Both the position numbers and the translations under genes were made by a program. Shown piece after piece: positions 20,801 to 28,251 of a stretch of 64,000 bases of DNA (position 1 is the stretch's first letter; every line of letters begins with the position of its first letter). Source of the stretch: Paenibacillus monticola (GTDB taxonomy: Bacteria > Bacillota > Bacilli > Paenibacillales > Paenibacillaceae). The notes beneath the pieces are model-generated. The model was not told the DNA's origin and made no database searches. It was given only the letters and a program-made list of their open reading frames with translations. The stretch is taken from assembly GCF_009664975.1 (NCBI RefSeq), contig NZ_WJXB01000007.1:186001-250000 (forward strand), in the 5' to 3' direction.

Positions 20801-20997
20801 TTCCTTGGAGCCCTGAAGAATTGGAAGCAAATGATCATATTTATAAATTACCCGTTTCCAATAAAACCGTACTGAGAGTCAACTACAAACAGATGGGTGT
20901 CGGCGGGGATGACAGCTGGGGAGCACGGACGCACGAACAGTTTACACTGCCGGCTAACCGGCCTTATACCTTCCGCTTTATCGTGTCTCCACTCTAA
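17884..20997 (+). CDS. lacZ: GH2 beta-galactosidase, LacZ type
   Basis: A 1037-residue cytoplasmic enzyme hydrolysing terminal beta-D-galactosides. The start is the ATG at 17884 nine bases after GAGGAG; an ATG at 17875 abuts that site. Domain order is GH2 sugar-binding (about 45-225), Ig-like (225-335), TIM barrel (335-630), a further Ig-like domain and the Bgal_small_N domain (about 750-1035). The acid/base glutamate is Glu481 in SLGNES and the nucleophile Glu548 in ICEYSHAMGNS. No signal peptide is present. Length and layout fit E. coli LacZ. A perfect 12-bp terminator follows. It is divergent from the AraC regulator. Confidence 0.93.
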   Translation: MRHKLVYQPPANGYPEWNNNPEIFQLNRLDAHASMISYPTVSEALQDVKEVSPYYQTLNGSWKFSFSETPEQRCKDFYKADFDSSSWSAIPVPSHWQFQGYDYPQYTNVRYPWAESEPELKPPFAPTVYNPVGSYIRSFTVPESWEGQPVYLSFQGVESAFYVWVNGELVGYGEDTFTPSEFDITPYLNPGENKLAVEVYRWCDASWLEDQDFWRLSGIFRDVYLYTAPPVHVADFFVRTDLDNEFANAELNVNIQVENYFNRDVSAHALQMQLYDEQGQAVWTAPVSASISFNESGMQQLQLAALVDHPYKWSAEKPYLYTLALSLIDDQEHLLEAVSSKVGFRSFEIKDGLMKINGKRVVLKGVNRHEFSCDTGRALAKADMIRDIQLMKSHNINAVRTSHYPNQSVWYELCDEYGIYVIDETNLETHGSWQYGQQNLHEGNIPGSKPEWRANVLDRCNSMMQRDKNHPSVVIWSLGNESFGGDNFIAMHDQLRQADPTRPVHYEGIFHYKPSEAASDIESTMYAKPDDIEKYARNHPQKPYIICEYSHAMGNSCGGLHLYCDLFDQYDIFQGAFIWDWVDQAIRTHTADGIEYLAYGGDFGESPHDGNFSGNGLLFADRTITPKLLEVKKCYQNIKITAVDINKGLFSFRNNFLFTNIEEYDLRWDIRLNGEIALEGVLQIAVQPGESAECTIPYELNSFVNDKEAILTVSFVQRAATFWSEANHEIAWEQFIVSPRMVTNSTDPLGEELRVTEEGDALTVMGGAFALTFNMTTGDLFSYLSSGKERLLEPVRPNFWRAVTDNDLGNGLQKRCAVWKEASYSRNIAHFSCRVEGNRCYVSIAYLLATNPDSTLLLHYEIRPDGSMEITQELNPGGSSLPEIPEFGMLFVLDGSLDTLSWYGRGPHENYWDRQTGAKLGRYSGKVSEQFIPYLRPQECGNKTDVRYASLTESANGSGLYFESSATLEINALPWSPEELEANDHIYKLPVSNKTVLRVNYKQMGVGGDDSWGARTHEQFTLPANRPYTFRFIVSPL

Positions 20998-21012
20998 ACT
21001 CATATTTGCAGC

Positions 21013-21052
21013 AAATGCGAGATCCCGAATTCGGAGATCTCGCATTTTTTTG
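21013..21052 (+). terminator. terminator of the beta-galactosidase gene
   Basis: AAATGCGAGATC (21013-21024) and its perfect complement (21036-21047) form a 12-bp stem with an 11-base loop, followed by T residues. It ends the plus-strand gene; the next gene converges from the minus strand. Confidence 0.9.
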
Positions 21053-21076
21053 TACTACTTTACACTCCATAGAAAC

Positions 21077-22669
21077 TTATTTTAGATATCCTCTTGCAAA
21101 GACTACGGAACTATCATAGTCAACATACACATTTTCAATATTAGATTTATGCAACACATCAGCTACATAATAATACAGTGGGATAATGACCATCTGATCT
21201 ATGAGCAGTTTTTCAGCTTTTGCATAAGCTTGAATACGATCACGAGGTTCAGTCGTTTGCCGTGCTTTTCGGATATAACTGTCATAAAGTTTATTGCTCC
21301 AGCCTGTATCGTTGTCCGTACTCCAAGATGTGAAATATTCCAGCATAGCCGCAGGATCGTTATAGTCCGCTGCCCAACCCGCTCTGGCCATGGTAAAGTT
21401 TTGACTGTAACGGTTATCGAGCAGTTCTGCCCAAGGTTGGAGTTCAAGGGTCGCTTCGACACCCAGATTCTTATTCCAACTGGATATGACGGATTTTGCA
21501 ATAGTGGAATGATTGGAATTCGCATTCACAATAATCGAAAAGCTTGGAAGCTTCGTAAATCCTTCTTCCTGCAAGCCCTCCTGCAGCAGCTTCTTAGCCA
21601 ACACCACATCTTCACTAAAATAATGCGTATCTTGGATCTCTGCACGAAAGTCTAGTTTTGCACCAGGGATGTTCCAAGGAACAAACCCATATGCTGGCGT
21701 GCCATAATGGATAGATTCGCGGTCGACGGCCATAGCTAACGCTTTGCGAATCTTCAGATTATTAAAAGGGGCTTTGTTTAGATTGAATTGGTAATAATAG
21801 GTAGAACCAATAGGGAATTCACACATATCCTGAGTGGAAGCTGAATCTAAAGAAGCATAGTCTATAAGTTCGTTCCCCCCAACCCAATCTACCTCATTAT
21901 TTATGTAAGCAACCGTCGTTGTTGACGTTCCAGCTTTGGGCCGAAGTAGCTGAACCTCTGTAAAATGAATTTCTTGGGCCGCATAATAATTGGAGTTTTT
22001 AACTAATGTAACGATATCTTTATCCCATTGCTTAAGTTTGAAGGGACCATTAGTCACTATGGTTTTAAGTTGGGTTGCCCACTTTTTGTCTGCTTTCGCG
22101 ATCAAAGCATTGACTGGCAGATAGGTGTTTTCTGCGAGAAGTTGAATGAAGTATGATGTTTTTTCGGACAGTGTCACTTGAAGCGTAGTGTTGTTTAATG
22201 CTTTCACCCCCACTTTCGAGGAGTCCTTTAGTTTACCATTATGGTAAGTTTCTGCGTTAGCAATCATGAACATTTTAAAAGCATTGGAGTTACCCGCTTC
22301 TGGGGCAAGTGCCCTTTTCCACGCGTACTCAAAGTCCGAAGCTTTCACCTGCTGCTGATTGCTCCATTTCGCGCTAGAACGAAGGTTAAACGTATAGGTT
22401 TTGCCATCAGTTGAAATTTTCCAGTCCTTGGCTATACCCGGTACGGCTTGTCCAGCTTCATTCAATCGAACCAGACCTTCGAACAATCCTTTAATGACTG
22501 TAGTTGTGCTATCGTCAGTAGCCATGGAAGGGTCAAGGAGTACAGGGATACTCTCAAAACCAATACGCAATACCTGTTTAGCCGGATCAGCAGATACAGC
22601 ATTCCCTTGTGTGATATTTAAACTCAGAAGCAAACCAAAAACTAAGAGCACAGGTAACAACCTTTTCAT
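21077..22669 (-). CDS. orphan oligopeptide-binding protein, OppA/DppE type
   Basis: A 530-residue family-5 solute-binding protein. The start chosen is the ATG at 22669 behind AAGGGGA; a GTG two codons upstream is too close to that site. A signal sequence of about 25-29 residues is present but without a lipobox cysteine, unusual for Gram-positive members, which are normally lipoproteins. Family features include VTLSEKTSYFIQLLA and the closing LLIDQMVIIPLYYY segment. No permease or ATPase genes adjoin, so it must serve a transporter encoded elsewhere, act as a sensor, or be released. It converges on lacZ. Confidence 0.85.
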   Translation of the reverse strand: MKRLLPVLLVFGLLLSLNITQGNAVSADPAKQVLRIGFESIPVLLDPSMATDDSTTTVIKGLFEGLVRLNEAGQAVPGIAKDWKISTDGKTYTFNLRSSAKWSNQQQVKASDFEYAWKRALAPEAGNSNAFKMFMIANAETYHNGKLKDSSKVGVKALNNTTLQVTLSEKTSYFIQLLAENTYLPVNALIAKADKKWATQLKTIVTNGPFKLKQWDKDIVTLVKNSNYYAAQEIHFTEVQLLRPKAGTSTTTVAYINNEVDWVGGNELIDYASLDSASTQDMCEFPIGSTYYYQFNLNKAPFNNLKIRKALAMAVDRESIHYGTPAYGFVPWNIPGAKLDFRAEIQDTHYFSEDVVLAKKLLQEGLQEEGFTKLPSFSIIVNANSNHSTIAKSVISSWNKNLGVEATLELQPWAELLDNRYSQNFTMARAGWAADYNDPAAMLEYFTSWSTDNDTGWSNKLYDSYIRKARQTTEPRDRIQAYAKAEKLLIDQMVIIPLYYYVADVLHKSNIENVYVDYDSSVVFARGYLK

Positions 22670-22765
22670 CGACACTTCCCCTTATTTAGCAAATATTAGA
22701 ATTATCATTATATTATCACAAATGTTTATCTGTACGGTGCAATAGGATCGCTCAGCACGCAAAAC

Positions 22766-22797
22766 AGCCTGATTCCCATATAAAACGGAATCAGGCT
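22766..22797 (-). terminator. terminator after the anti-sigma gene
   Basis: AGCCTGATTCC (22766-22776) and GGAATCAGGCT (22787-22797) form a perfect 11-bp stem with a 10-base loop. It lies 30 bases past the anti-sigma stop; the T tract on the minus strand is short (GTTTTGC). Confidence 0.7.
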
Positions 22798-22826
22798 AGC
22801 TGTGTATATCTACATCTACCTAACTT

Positions 22827-23594
22827 CTAGACAGAACCGAGAATCTTCTCCCCACGGGGCTGATCGCCTTTATCGTCAGGCTCGAGTGTGATACCTATTG
22901 TGTCGAAGCTTAGGGTATCCGACTGGATCGGCATCGCCAACACGCCAACTCCCTTGCCTTCATCGCTCACCCGGAAGGTGCCGGCACTTCTACGGACACC
23001 ATCCTTGATAAGCCATACCTGATAGGCTTGAGTACCGATTGTATCAGGCGCTCCGTATACATATACAACAAACTGCTTGCTTTTTCCATTATCAATAATA
23101 CATGCGATGCCAAAGGCTTGGGATTCTGCAGGGAATTGGGGCTGCAAGGAGACAACCTTCGATACTTGTGAGGCTGAAACCGATAAGGCTTGTTCTATCG
23201 GCAACGGTCCACTTGCCCGCTTCTGATAAAGGGTTATGTTCCAGGCAGAGCCGAGGATTAACAAGGCTAGAACAAGAGCTGCGGATGCTGTAAACAGCCA
23301 TCGTCTCCTAGGTTTGCGTCGGCTTATGGTGCTGACGGTCTGAACTGCCATTGCCGTATCTGCAGCAAAGGCAGCATCCATGACCTGCTGCTTCAAATCC
23401 ATTGGCGGTTCGATCGGTTCCATATCGGCGTAAAGCGCCTCCCATATGAGTTGCAGTTCATCCTTGTCGGCTTGGCAGGCCTCACAGCTCGGGAGATGAC
23501 GCTCGAAAGCAACACGCTCTTCATCAGTGCACACTCCGGACAAGACGTCCAGTGACAGGTCACATATCGATGTCTGCTTCTTATTGTTCATCAT
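22827..23594 (-). CDS. zinc-type anti-sigma factor (RskA-like)
   Basis: A 255-residue membrane protein. The N-terminus has the ZAS zinc motif His33-x3-Cys37-x2-Cys40. A transmembrane segment lies at about 100-122, and an extracytoplasmic RskA-type domain follows to about residue 245. It should hold the ECF sigma factor at the membrane until an external signal releases it. The gene overlaps the sigma gene by four bases (ATGA), a coupled pair. The signal is unknown; the neighbouring cupredoxin proteins suggest an envelope or metal/redox stress. Confidence 0.88.
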   Translation of the reverse strand: MMNNKKQTSICDLSLDVLSGVCTDEERVAFERHLPSCEACQADKDELQLIWEALYADMEPIEPPMDLKQQVMDAAFAADTAMAVQTVSTISRRKPRRRWLFTASAALVLALLILGSAWNITLYQKRASGPLPIEQALSVSASQVSKVVSLQPQFPAESQAFGIACIIDNGKSKQFVVYVYGAPDTIGTQAYQVWLIKDGVRRSAGTFRVSDEGKGVGVLAMPIQSDTLSFDTIGITLEPDDKGDQPRGEKILGSV

Positions 23595-24157
23595 CCTTCC
23601 CCCTCCAGCTGCAGATGTCTGCGTAAGATTTTCAAAGCTTGATGCAGCCTGTTCTTCACGGTGCCTAGCGGCTCCTTATAATGAGCAGCCAGTTCTTTCA
23701 AACTATAGCCTTGCCAGTAAAAATGCTCCAGCAGCTCGATCTGCTGCTTGGATAAGAAATGATAGGCGGAACGTATTTGTTCCTTAAGTGATTCCCGCTC
23801 TGCCCGAGCTTCGGGGGAAGCCCCGTTGTCCGGGATGCTTTCCAATTCCTCAGGTAAATAAGGCACTTGTCCATCCGTGTCTCGACGCTGCTTGCGCAGT
23901 AAATCCATCGATAAATTCCGGGTAATAGTTATAAGCCAACTCGTAAACCGTCCTTTATCTGGGTTGTACTCCGATTCTGTTGTCCACAAACGGACAAATA
24001 CGGATTGTACGATGTCCCGCGCTGCCTGCTCGTCCCGCAGTGCTTTCCAGGCAAAGGAATAGACTAGCGACACATACCTGTCGTATAAGACAGACAATGC
24101 TTCTTGCCGCTTTTGTTTTACGAGCAGCATCAATTCGTAATCAGATAGATTATGCAT
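23591..24157 (-). CDS. ECF-type RNA polymerase sigma factor
   Basis: A 188-residue sigma-70 family protein with region 2 (about 20-90, ending in the -10 recognition helix SWLITITRNLSMDLLRKQRR) and region 4 (about 125-182, with YKEPLGTVKNRLHQALKILR). Regions 1 and 3 are absent, as in ECF factors. A GGAGG site lies 9 bases before the ATG. It is the first gene of the sigma/anti-sigma pair and lies downstream of the two cupredoxin genes, which are candidate targets. Confidence 0.92.
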   Translation of the reverse strand: MHNLSDYELMLLVKQKRQEALSVLYDRYVSLVYSFAWKALRDEQAARDIVQSVFVRLWTTESEYNPDKGRFTSWLITITRNLSMDLLRKQRRDTDGQVPYLPEELESIPDNGASPEARAERESLKEQIRSAYHFLSKQQIELLEHFYWQGYSLKELAAHYKEPLGTVKNRLHQALKILRRHLQLEGEG

Positions 24158-24240
24158 GTGACGATGCCTCCAGGGTTGACTTGGATAAATAACCCGAACT
24201 AATCATACTCGAAGGGTACAAATTTAGCGAGATCGGCAAG

Positions 24241-24281
24241 GCAAAAGCAGGAGGAACCTGAATTCGGTCACCCTGCTTTTG
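24241..24281 (-). terminator. terminator after the cupredoxin lipoprotein gene
   Basis: CAAAAGCAGG (24242-24251) pairs with CCTGCTTTTG (24272-24281) around a partly paired loop. It lies about 20 bases past the cupredoxin stop on the minus strand and separates it from the sigma gene. Confidence 0.65.
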
Positions 24282-24300
24282 TCGACAGATTCCAATTGTA

Positions 24301-24984
24301 TCAGTTGGCCGTGACAATAATCGAGCCCTTCATGCCCGGATGAGGCTTGCAAGCGTAATTGATCTCTCCCTCTTTATTGAAGGTAAACGTCTTGGATTCA
24401 TCTTGCCCTAGCAAGTCACTGTCAAACGACATGTCGGTTGCGGTGGCCGTATGTCTGATCGAATCCCGATTCACAAATTTAACGGTATCACCGACATGAA
24501 TTTCGATTTTGTTAGGCGAAAAGTTGAAATTAACGATTTCGACTACATACTCCTTACTTGCTGGTTTCTCCGCTACAGGGGAGCTTTTACTGCTTTTGAC
24601 AACTTTATCCCCGCTTTTAACCGGAGGCGGTGTTGGGGCAGGAGTGGGCGTTTTGCTATCCTTTCCACTTGACTCAGACGGTTCGCTGCCAACATCGTTC
24701 ATAGCCTCATTCATGTTATTATTAGCAGATGTAGTGGCTGTGGCGCTGTTATCAACTACATCGTTTGCCACTTTAGAGTCAGCAACGCCTTCAGTCTTTA
24801 CAGGTTCAGTCGACTGGGTGCTCTCAACTGCTACTGGCTGATTCTGCGTTCCAGCCGTGGAAGTTTGTTCAGTTTGCTTCTCACTATAACCGTTATTACT
24901 TGATGTACTGCAAGCTGAGAGTGCGACTACTCCAATTAGAAGAATTACTATCATGTTCAGAACCTTCATAATTAGAAACTTCAT
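24301..24984 (-). CDS. cupredoxin-domain lipoprotein
   Basis: A 227-residue exported protein. The lipobox ALSA-C places the lipidated cysteine at 25. A low-complexity Ser/Thr/Asn/Pro linker covers about 26-140. The C-terminal cupredoxin domain (about 145-227) has type-1 copper ligands His178, Cys212, His215 and Met218 in the usual C-x2-H-x2-M arrangement. It likely acts as a copper-binding electron carrier or copper chaperone on the outer membrane leaflet. The next gene upstream, 13 bases away, also carries a cupredoxin domain, so the two are probably co-transcribed. Partner enzymes are not evident nearby. Confidence 0.85.
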   Translation of the reverse strand: MKFLIMKVLNMIVILLIGVVALSACSTSSNNGYSEKQTEQTSTAGTQNQPVAVESTQSTEPVKTEGVADSKVANDVVDNSATATTSANNNMNEAMNDVGSEPSESSGKDSKTPTPAPTPPPVKSGDKVVKSSKSSPVAEKPASKEYVVEIVNFNFSPNKIEIHVGDTVKFVNRDSIRHTATATDMSFDSDLLGQDESKTFTFNKEGEINYACKPHPGMKGSIIVTAN

Positions 24985-24997
24985 ATTCAGTTCACCT

Positions 24998-26284
24998 TCA
25001 TTTCACGATAATTTGACCAGTCATAAAGCTTTTATGCGGCTGGCAATAGTAATCATAAGTACCTGGCTTATCCAGTGTGATTGTGTAGGTGTCTCCCTTG
25101 GAGAGTAGCGGAAGCGAGAAGCTGCCATTCACTGCTACCGCGTTATGTTGCATATCATCAAAGTTGGTGAAGATGATTGTCGATCCAGCCTCAACCGTGA
25201 GTGGTCCCGAGCCGAACGAATAATCCTTGATATCGATATGATATGTTTTGGAAGCTTCGCTCGGCTGAGACATGGCCTGACCGGCTTTTGTCCCCTTTAT
25301 TTCAGTTGGATTTACGACGAACCAGACTCCGTTTACACCATCACCAAGCGTATCGCCAGCTTTGGCATCCTTCACAAAGGTATACAATGGCCACCCTTTG
25401 TACATCCACTGTGTAGTGCCGTCCGCATGCGTCAACTTTGTGAAATCTGTGGCGTTTAACGTAGCCGGAATTTGGAGCTGATCAGAGGTCAGGAATGGCC
25501 AGTTGGTAATGCATTGGCCCTGACAGGCATCCAGGTTCTGTGCGTCATTCGAGAAATAATACAGTGTACGGCCCTCTCCATTTGTGAAGAATGTACCCAG
25601 TTTGGAGTCGGTTCGAAGTTCAATCCGCTCACCTGCAGGCAATGCTGCGGAAGCCGCGACTACACCTTGTTCCTTCAGCATGTCAAACAGTATATGACCT
25701 GCGGACATTTGCTCGGACAACGTCTCTATCAACGCTGAAGCGATATGGGCGTTTGTCAGCTTGGAAATACCAGCGATTTGCGTCAAGCCTTTGCTGGCTG
25801 CGAACATTTCTGTGTTTTTATAATCAAAGTCTACATTCGATTTGAAGCCTAGCACTTCAAGCAGCACTTTATACAATTGCTGTGAACTGATAGGTGCAAG
25901 TGGATCAAAGCGGTTTGCACCTGCACCACTCCAGCCGAACTCGGGGTGATTGTGCAGATAGGCGAGAATCGCTTGATTGCTTTTGCCTACGAGGTTAGAA
26001 TCAGCGAAGCTTGTGGTCCCTAGAAACACGGTCGCCTCATCTAACTTACCCTGTAACCGGAGTGAAATAATTGCCGCTTGAATTCGTGTCGATCCTTTGG
26101 CTAAATATGCGATATTGATGCCGTTTCCGTCCCCACTGAGTAAACCAAGCTCAGCAGCAGTCTGCGCATCTGTCTTCACGGCTGCACCTGCTTGTCCCGG
26201 ACCTGCTTCAGCAAAAGCAAATACAGGCATCAGCAGCGTTGCCATGAGCGAAAATAATAACAATAAATGTCCAAACCTCTTCAT
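24998..26284 (-). CDS. secreted three-part protein: SLH-like region, COG4315 repeats, cupredoxin
   Basis: A 428-residue exported protein. The ATG at 26284 is chosen because GGAGG lies 9 bases upstream; earlier TTG/ATG codons crowd that site. A signal peptide of about 26 residues ends in FAFA. Residues about 35-205 look like S-layer-homology or spore-coat-type helical repeats (AAELGLLSGDG). Residues about 220-325 hold two copies of the COG4315 (Lipoprotein_15) repeat with the Tyr-x-Phe/Tyr motif and two cysteines. Residues about 345-428 form a cupredoxin with ligands His380, Cys414, His417 and Met421. The function of the combination is not established; surface redox or copper handling is inferred. 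Confidence 0.8.
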   Translation of the reverse strand: MKRFGHLLLLFSLMATLLMPVFAFAEAGPGQAGAAVKTDAQTAAELGLLSGDGNGINIAYLAKGSTRIQAAIISLRLQGKLDEATVFLGTTSFADSNLVGKSNQAILAYLHNHPEFGWSGAGANRFDPLAPISSQQLYKVLLEVLGFKSNVDFDYKNTEMFAASKGLTQIAGISKLTNAHIASALIETLSEQMSAGHILFDMLKEQGVVAASAALPAGERIELRTDSKLGTFFTNGEGRTLYYFSNDAQNLDACQGQCITNWPFLTSDQLQIPATLNATDFTKLTHADGTTQWMYKGWPLYTFVKDAKAGDTLGDGVNGVWFVVNPTEIKGTKAGQAMSQPSEASKTYHIDIKDYSFGSGPLTVEAGSTIIFTNFDDMQHNAVAVNGSFSLPLLSKGDTYTITLDKPGTYDYYCQPHKSFMTGQIIVK

Positions 26285-26324
26285 CCACATCAACCTCCTC
26301 TATAATTGGCTGTTATTAATAGGT

Positions 26325-26350
26325 AACGCCTAGAAGAGCTAGAAGGTTTG
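26325..26350 (-). promoter_or_regulatory. candidate ECF-type promoter upstream of the cupredoxin operon
   Basis: On the minus strand AACC (26348-26345) and CGTT (26328-26325) are separated by 16 bases, the usual AAC...CGT layout of ECF promoters. It lies about 40 bases upstream of the start at 26284. The match is short, so it is only a candidate link between the sigma factor and these genes. Confidence 0.35.
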
Positions 26351-26383
26351 AATTTGAAGAAATATCTTTTTGCGGTTAATATC

Positions 26384-26540
26384 TTAAACGATTTTAAACT
26401 TAACTCCTGTAAGCTTTTCACTAAGCTCCCACAGCCTAGGTGATATTACAGTCTTCACAATAAACGCCTCCCTATCCATCCAATTCCTCACTCGTTGCAC
26501 ACCAAATGGATGTGGCTGCGCCTTGCTTAATCGTTTTTAT
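26384..26540 (-). pseudogene. decayed C-terminal remnant of a second short-chain dehydrogenase
   Basis: On the minus strand one frame reads IKTIKQGAATSIWCATSEELDG, then a stop, then GGVYCEDC, then another stop; a second frame ends LWELSEKLTGVKFKIV. These match the intact neighbour's FKTTEQGAATSVWCATSPQLEGKGGVNC and LWQLSEEMTGVKFK. The remnant therefore has in-frame stops, a frameshift and an internal deletion. It lies just downstream of the intact gene, suggesting a tandem duplicate that decayed. Upstream of it (26541-26700) I see no recognisable gene. Confidence 0.75.
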
Positions 26541-26708
26541 TATTCAGCTTATTCATTAGAGTTAGTGCCAGACTATTCAAGCTTTCACCATTTTCGATGC
26601 TTTTTCATCGAGACTAAATCTGCCAATGCCTGTGAAAGAGAATCGAAACGAATGGCGCAGCACAAAAGAACGTATCCTACTGATCGTTATTTACTAGATT
26701 TCCACCAC

Positions 26709-26749
26709 AAAAAAGCAACTGAACCTAAAACTCAGGCTCAATTGCTTTT
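26709..26749 (-). terminator. terminator of the MerR-dehydrogenase operon
   Basis: AAAAGCAA (26711-26718) pairs with TTGCTTTT, with further pairing of TGAACCT with AGGCTCA around one mismatch. On the minus strand a six-T run follows. It lies about 50 bases past the dehydrogenase stop. Confidence 0.75.
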
Positions 26750-26795
26750 CAATTTAATCATCCACATTACAATGTTGTTAATAGTAGTGTTGTGC

Positions 26796-27767
26796 TTAAC
26801 TTTTAAACTTCACACCAGTCATTTCCTCACTAAGCTGCCACAGCTGCTCAGCCAATTCAGGATCAATCGCCCAGGGTAATACTCCCGATAATACTTGAGC
26901 CATCCCCTGCAGATCAAGTGCCGGAATAGCCTCGGCAATATCGACATCTAAGCAGTTCACGCCACCTTTGCCCTCCAACTGAGGGCTAGTCGCACACCAC
27001 ACGCTTGTTGCCGCTCCTTGCTCCGTAGTCTTGAAATCTGTACCTGTTGTACTCTTCTCGTCATCGGACATAAAACGGACCAAATCCGTCATGATTCTGC
27101 CAGGATGGACAGAGAATGCGTGGATGCCGTGTGCCTGGCCGCGTCTATCCAGTGCAACAGCAAACAGCGCGTTAGCAGACTTGGACTGGCCGTAAGCTTT
27201 CCACTTGTCGTACTCCCGGCGTTCAAAGTTGGGATCGTCTATATCTACACCTCCAAAGCGGATTCCCGTTGAAGAGACCGAGACCACTCGTGCGCTTCCC
27301 ACTTGTTTCAAGGCCGGCCAGAGCCGTTCAGTCAACTGAAAGTGACCTAAATGATTGGTGGCGAATTGAGATTCGTAGCCACGTGCATCCCGCACCAATG
27401 GGGGAGCCATGATGCCGGCATTATTAATGAGGATATCCAGTTGTCTTCCAGAGTCGAGAAACCGCTGCGCGAACGCATCTATGGACGCAGGATCGATAAG
27501 ATCCAGCTCCTCCAGCTCAACTTGGGGAATACCAGCGATCGCAGCGCGGGCTTTCTCTGATGTACGTGCGGGTACAATAACCGTCGCACCTGCTTCGGCC
27601 AAAGCGCGAGTTGTCTCCAGGCCAACTCCAGAATACCCACCGGTAACGATGGCGATCTTCCCGCTTAGGTCAAGACCAGCAAGTGCTTCATGTGCCGTAG
27701 TATGTGGTCCGAATCCCGATGGGATCGGAGCTTGAGGTGTAATTTTATAAACGTTATCCATGTCCAT
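26796..27767 (-). CDS. short-chain dehydrogenase/reductase
   Basis: A 323-residue SDR-family oxidoreductase. The NAD(P)-binding motif TGGYSGVG lies at about 42-49, NNAG near 116, the catalytic Ser in SVSST, and Tyr-x3-Lys in YGQSKSA. Overall it resembles the retinol dehydrogenase/oxidoreductase subgroup. Start ATG at 27767 follows AGGAGGGG at 8 bases. The upstream MerR gene, once its frameshift is corrected, would end six bases before this start, so the two form one operon with a MerR-type promoter. Substrate unknown; electrophile or aldehyde detoxification is plausible from the regulator type. Confidence 0.88.
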   Translation of the reverse strand: MDMDNVYKITPQAPIPSGFGPHTTAHEALAGLDLSGKIAIVTGGYSGVGLETTRALAEAGATVIVPARTSEKARAAIAGIPQVELEELDLIDPASIDAFAQRFLDSGRQLDILINNAGIMAPPLVRDARGYESQFATNHLGHFQLTERLWPALKQVGSARVVSVSSTGIRFGGVDIDDPNFERREYDKWKAYGQSKSANALFAVALDRRGQAHGIHAFSVHPGRIMTDLVRFMSDDEKSTTGTDFKTTEQGAATSVWCATSPQLEGKGGVNCLDVDIAEAIPALDLQGMAQVLSGVLPWAIDPELAEQLWQLSEEMTGVKFKS

Positions 27768-27770
27768 TAT

Positions 27771-28150
27771 TCAATCCCCTCCTAATCCTGAACGCTTCAT
27801 CAGGTCCTGAAAGTGCTCCATCTTATAGTTCATGATTTTTAAAGTCGTTTGTATTTCCTCATTTGCGTCTCTATTTTGAGTTTGTGTTCATAAAGTACGT
27901 TGTAGCAGCTTACGTAATTTTGATCAGATGCCCAAGTCATATATCGTTCAATTTCCTTCAACGGCATATTGGTTTTTTTTAGATGAGTAATAAAGATCAA
28001 ACGATCAAGATCACTCTTTTCGTATTCCAGCTGTCCGTTCTCCTTGCGACTCACCGGAGGCAAGAGGCCGATTTTCTCATAATAACGTATCGTGTCATAA
28101 CTGAGACCTGTACTTTTGGAAATCTCTGCGATTGAAAATGTTGGCTCCAT
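27771..28150 (-). pseudogene. MerR-family regulator broken by a one-base frameshift
   Basis: The N-terminal winged helix (FSIAEISKSTGLSYDTIRYYEKIGLLPPVSR) is intact and the readable frame ends early at 27839 after MRKYKRL. One missing base near 27857-27860 explains this: restoring a G after the ATG codon there gives QMEEIQTTLKIMNYKMEHFQDLM and a natural stop at 27771-27773, six bases before the dehydrogenase start. That is the expected C-terminal dimerisation helix of this MerR subgroup. The start at 28150 follows GGAGG at 9 bases. The loss may be real or a sequencing error. The DNA-binding half remains readable. Confidence 0.8.
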
Positions 28151-28191
28151 CCGCTCCATCCTCCCTATTTATTGCTATCCGGATAAACTGA

Positions 28192-28222
28192 AGCTTATCG
28201 TATGGAGTAGACTCCATGTCAA
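28192..28222 (-). promoter_or_regulatory. MerR-type promoter with 19-bp spacer and operator dyad
   Basis: On the minus strand TTGACA (28222-28217) and TAAGCT (28197-28192) are separated by 19 bases. The spacer contains the perfect dyad ATGGAGT-CT-ACTCCAT (28217-28202). An over-long spacer with a dyad is the hallmark of promoters activated by DNA twisting by MerR proteins. It lies just upstream of the MerR gene, so the operon should be autoregulated. Confidence 0.75.
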
Positions 28223-28251
28223 GCGAATCTCTTTTCAAGGATTTATGAAAA

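Noticed and set aside
26523..26879. 118-codon plus-strand frame in the region after the dehydrogenase
   Set aside because: It crosses the dehydrogenase terminator and overlaps the dehydrogenase 3' end; composition looks random.
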